IMG/VR virus record: IMGVR_UViG_3300006737_000075
Coordinates: 1-37,180 of that record
Direction: 5' to 3' (one strand)
DNA: 37,180 bases
DNA from: a virus
The position numbers and the translations under genes were made by a program. The first letter of the stretch is position 1; each line of letters starts with the position of its first letter. Below the pieces are notes generated by a model. That model did not search any database. It was not told where the DNA came from and saw nothing but the letters and a program-made list of their open reading frames with translations. This document shows positions 36,501 to 37,180 of the stretch, piece after piece.

Positions 36501-37180
36501 CGAACTTTCTTTGTCATCATCATGTTGGTAAAGATGTGAAGTCGCGCCAATGCTGTTGATTTTTTGCATCAAGAAGTCGCGCTCGACATCGTCCTTTGTA
36601 AATTTCAATTGCTCAACGTATGCTTCGGTATCGTTTTGAGCGAGTGAATGTTCGTCGGGGGCTATCACATATTCTTGACCGTGTTCATCAAATCCAAAAG
36701 GTGTAAGTCCATCTTCTTGACCTTCGTAATCATTGATTCGCTGGCCTAATTTTCTTGCTTGACGGCTTTTTGGTTTGATACCCTCATTCGCCATGATTTC
36801 TCGCTTAACTTGTTCAGTGGTCAAAGCGCCATGGGTCAGCGGGTCGGGGGCGTAAAACTCCCCGTGTTGTTTAGCATCAAGATGCTTTTGATATTCTTCA
36901 ACAGTGTAAAAAGAAAAATGCTGGCGTCCTTGAGTGTCAACTGCGCCAGCCAACTCACGGTGAATTTGGTCAGCGGGTCGCCCTTGGTTTGTAGGGTCGC
37001 TTCTTCGCGAAGAGCGATTGACACCATTCTTCCATTGAGCCAATGATTCATCGTCTCGCAAATCAATTGGTTCATGGAAACCAAAAAGACCGATAGGGAT
37101 TTTGAGTGTGTGTTCGGGTTTAGTCTTATCATAATCAAGACGCTTGATTTTACCTTGTTTGAAGTGTTCTGCAAAAAACA
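33600..37180 (-). CDS. Large head-module protein with degenerate DNA-ligase-like domain, N-terminus beyond the right edge
   Basis: The frame stays open to the right edge (in-window start FFAEHFKQGKIKR), so it is 5'-partial; 1192 residues are visible. Residues about 1-700 match nothing I know. Roughly 715-960 resemble the nucleotidyltransferase plus OB part of ATP-dependent DNA ligases: ILLRDANATYMKGEP for motif IV, HPKWVLLTKEKVVDVV for motif V, then an OB-like stretch LKEGDFATVRC, TYRIRSAKI and a DxxPxxADS-like end. Where motif I (KxDG) should be, I read TGDW, so the catalytic lysine seems lost and ligation is improbable. The last 130 residues are acidic and basic, partly disordered. It lies beside the protease where a portal is usual, but I see no portal pattern. 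Confidence 0.6.
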   Translation of the reverse strand, partial: FFAEHFKQGKIKRLDYDKTKPEHTLKIPIGLFGFHEPIDLRDDESLAQWKNGVNRSSRRSDPTNQGRPADQIHRELAGAVDTQGRQHFSFYTVEEYQKHLDAKQHGEFYAPDPLTHGALTTEQVKREIMANEGIKPKSRQARKLGQRINDYEGQEDGLTPFGFDEHGQEYVIAPDEHSLAQNDTEAYVEQLKFTKDDVERDFLMQKINSIGATSHLYQHDDDKESSFHDKLQLGRQTHDVVKEVFDMMVRPAIEAHYPKAFGYEGMTNVENNEATAMTAYGLHIAEYIATHLTSDEQSKLMAKGEATGYTIAGMERDKQTPMHTLITTEMADRIKKLRVRRNHHDMTGGGDRMRLAHEYPDGLPKGHELANRLFDGNNRTRKIFNKVIEKVQEAANEQGISFEDAFVSRYLAHKRLSKPLSAPAPSKIQDARRGGRKEETLADVIKDPHELHGNIFENLSHVHNRADIFKLGSEKHGILHGGDAIFDEGKPLSMQKEFDAIHAVMGQLFDKTKSGSDVAVLAKGIRGKKQIINSKEIFPSGSKKDRSSKLKKLRSLAFALNDQTTSYKVNKDVTHSDLPVGGGSPSNAPLIPCYLSRHNQFEFGKNVKPPIIINKDALKRNANFLIETPNNAQNPLPNNGDMRLVVSRDGLRDANPLLQPYDYSASNHISNDPSHFDTRAQQSTGVDDPNIMTSFDRIIDDSIITKEDGKPQPVKFMHRIFDLKDMEHLRGFTGDWVISLYPQGEHVIATKKKNKLTAYSADGEVKLDDKILEEAHKVYEKDFIVHAILHDGMMTVIDLLKTADEDTHNMPTKDRIRHLRAQYESSEHIKMPEPINTKRSDDEGMAVAIEGLQKEKDIDILLRDANATYMKGEPRHPKWVLLTKEKVVDVVILSRSGKNYTIGVGPLMNPEHYGKRAQEIDEEHYMMVGSAKGPRGLKEGDFATVRCTGVSASNGEHPTYRIRSAKITDNEPLAADSVETLAVMSGEHHVAQRVAMKKGNIIINFPAFDDDVICKTRIEDGVWIVEPQSSVWGNEYLVRLAHDQEPYWELKAAMLLKEEGVEDPEYDEVNPEPPAGHSKKRKHVLEDEEEVIKRGLHLIERGLEHITKEKITSTGVQGLGIGYATPDESPRGPTQNMNDDTMPDFDPAARDDNEEKPATAKKTKRLRTNQGEVATLEDDGVIAIEKSSLDIP

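Noticed and set aside
33600-37180. Portal protein
   Set aside because: The position would fit a portal, but I see no portal pattern in the visible 1192 residues, and the ligase-like part does not belong to portals.

Overview
The window is the morphogenesis module of a tailed double-stranded DNA virus (Caudoviricetes), either free or integrated. Every convincing gene lies on the minus strand and is read from the right edge to the left. Stops and starts usually overlap (ATGA, TGATG or TAATG) or lie within about 20 bases, so the stretch looks like one late transcript. I see no gene on the plus strand, no RNA gene, no insertion sequence, no CRISPR array and no non-coding gap over 20 bases. Promoters and terminators are presumably outside the window.

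In reading order the head part holds: a large protein cut by the right edge (33600->37180) with a degenerate DNA-ligase-like module; an HK97-type prohead protease fused to a scaffold (32157-33581), with a nested scaffold start at 33047; the HK97-fold major capsid protein (31012-32157); a probable decoration protein; and a run of small head or neck proteins (30363 down to 28913), one of which is a 57-residue TTG-start gene at 29553-29726. The connector part follows: a 526-residue adaptor-like protein, a 90-residue protein and a 146-residue tail-terminator-like protein. The tail part is a 643-residue tail tube protein, a Cys-rich protein, a SAP-domain protein, a tail assembly chaperone pair with a -1 frameshift site (CCCTTTA), a short tape measure protein (about 570 residues) and a Dit-like protein. 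It ends with a 5119-residue protein filling 41% of the window, a hub-like protein, two paralogous zinc-finger proteins and a collagen-like fibre cut by the left edge. No tail sheath is visible, so a siphovirus-like particle is likeliest. Terminase and portal should lie beyond the right edge.

Host: there is no host-derived gene. Ribosome binding sites are often GAGGTGA or GGAGGTGA, and TTG starts recur. This suits archaea, for example marine planktonic ones, but bacteria are not excluded. The window seems to contain no GATC, CTAG or AGCT on reading by eye, which suggests strong pressure from host restriction.

The most unusual points are: (i) a short motif, (N/M)PM..AWxLLK, in four proteins of the module and five copies, often beside zinc-binding cysteines; (ii) the giant 5119-residue tail protein; (iii) the apparent loss of three palindromes; (iv) the ligase-like domain without its catalytic lysine beside the capsid genes; (v) a 29-base repeat that encodes the AWRLLKHG tail and also supplies the ribosome binding site of the next gene.
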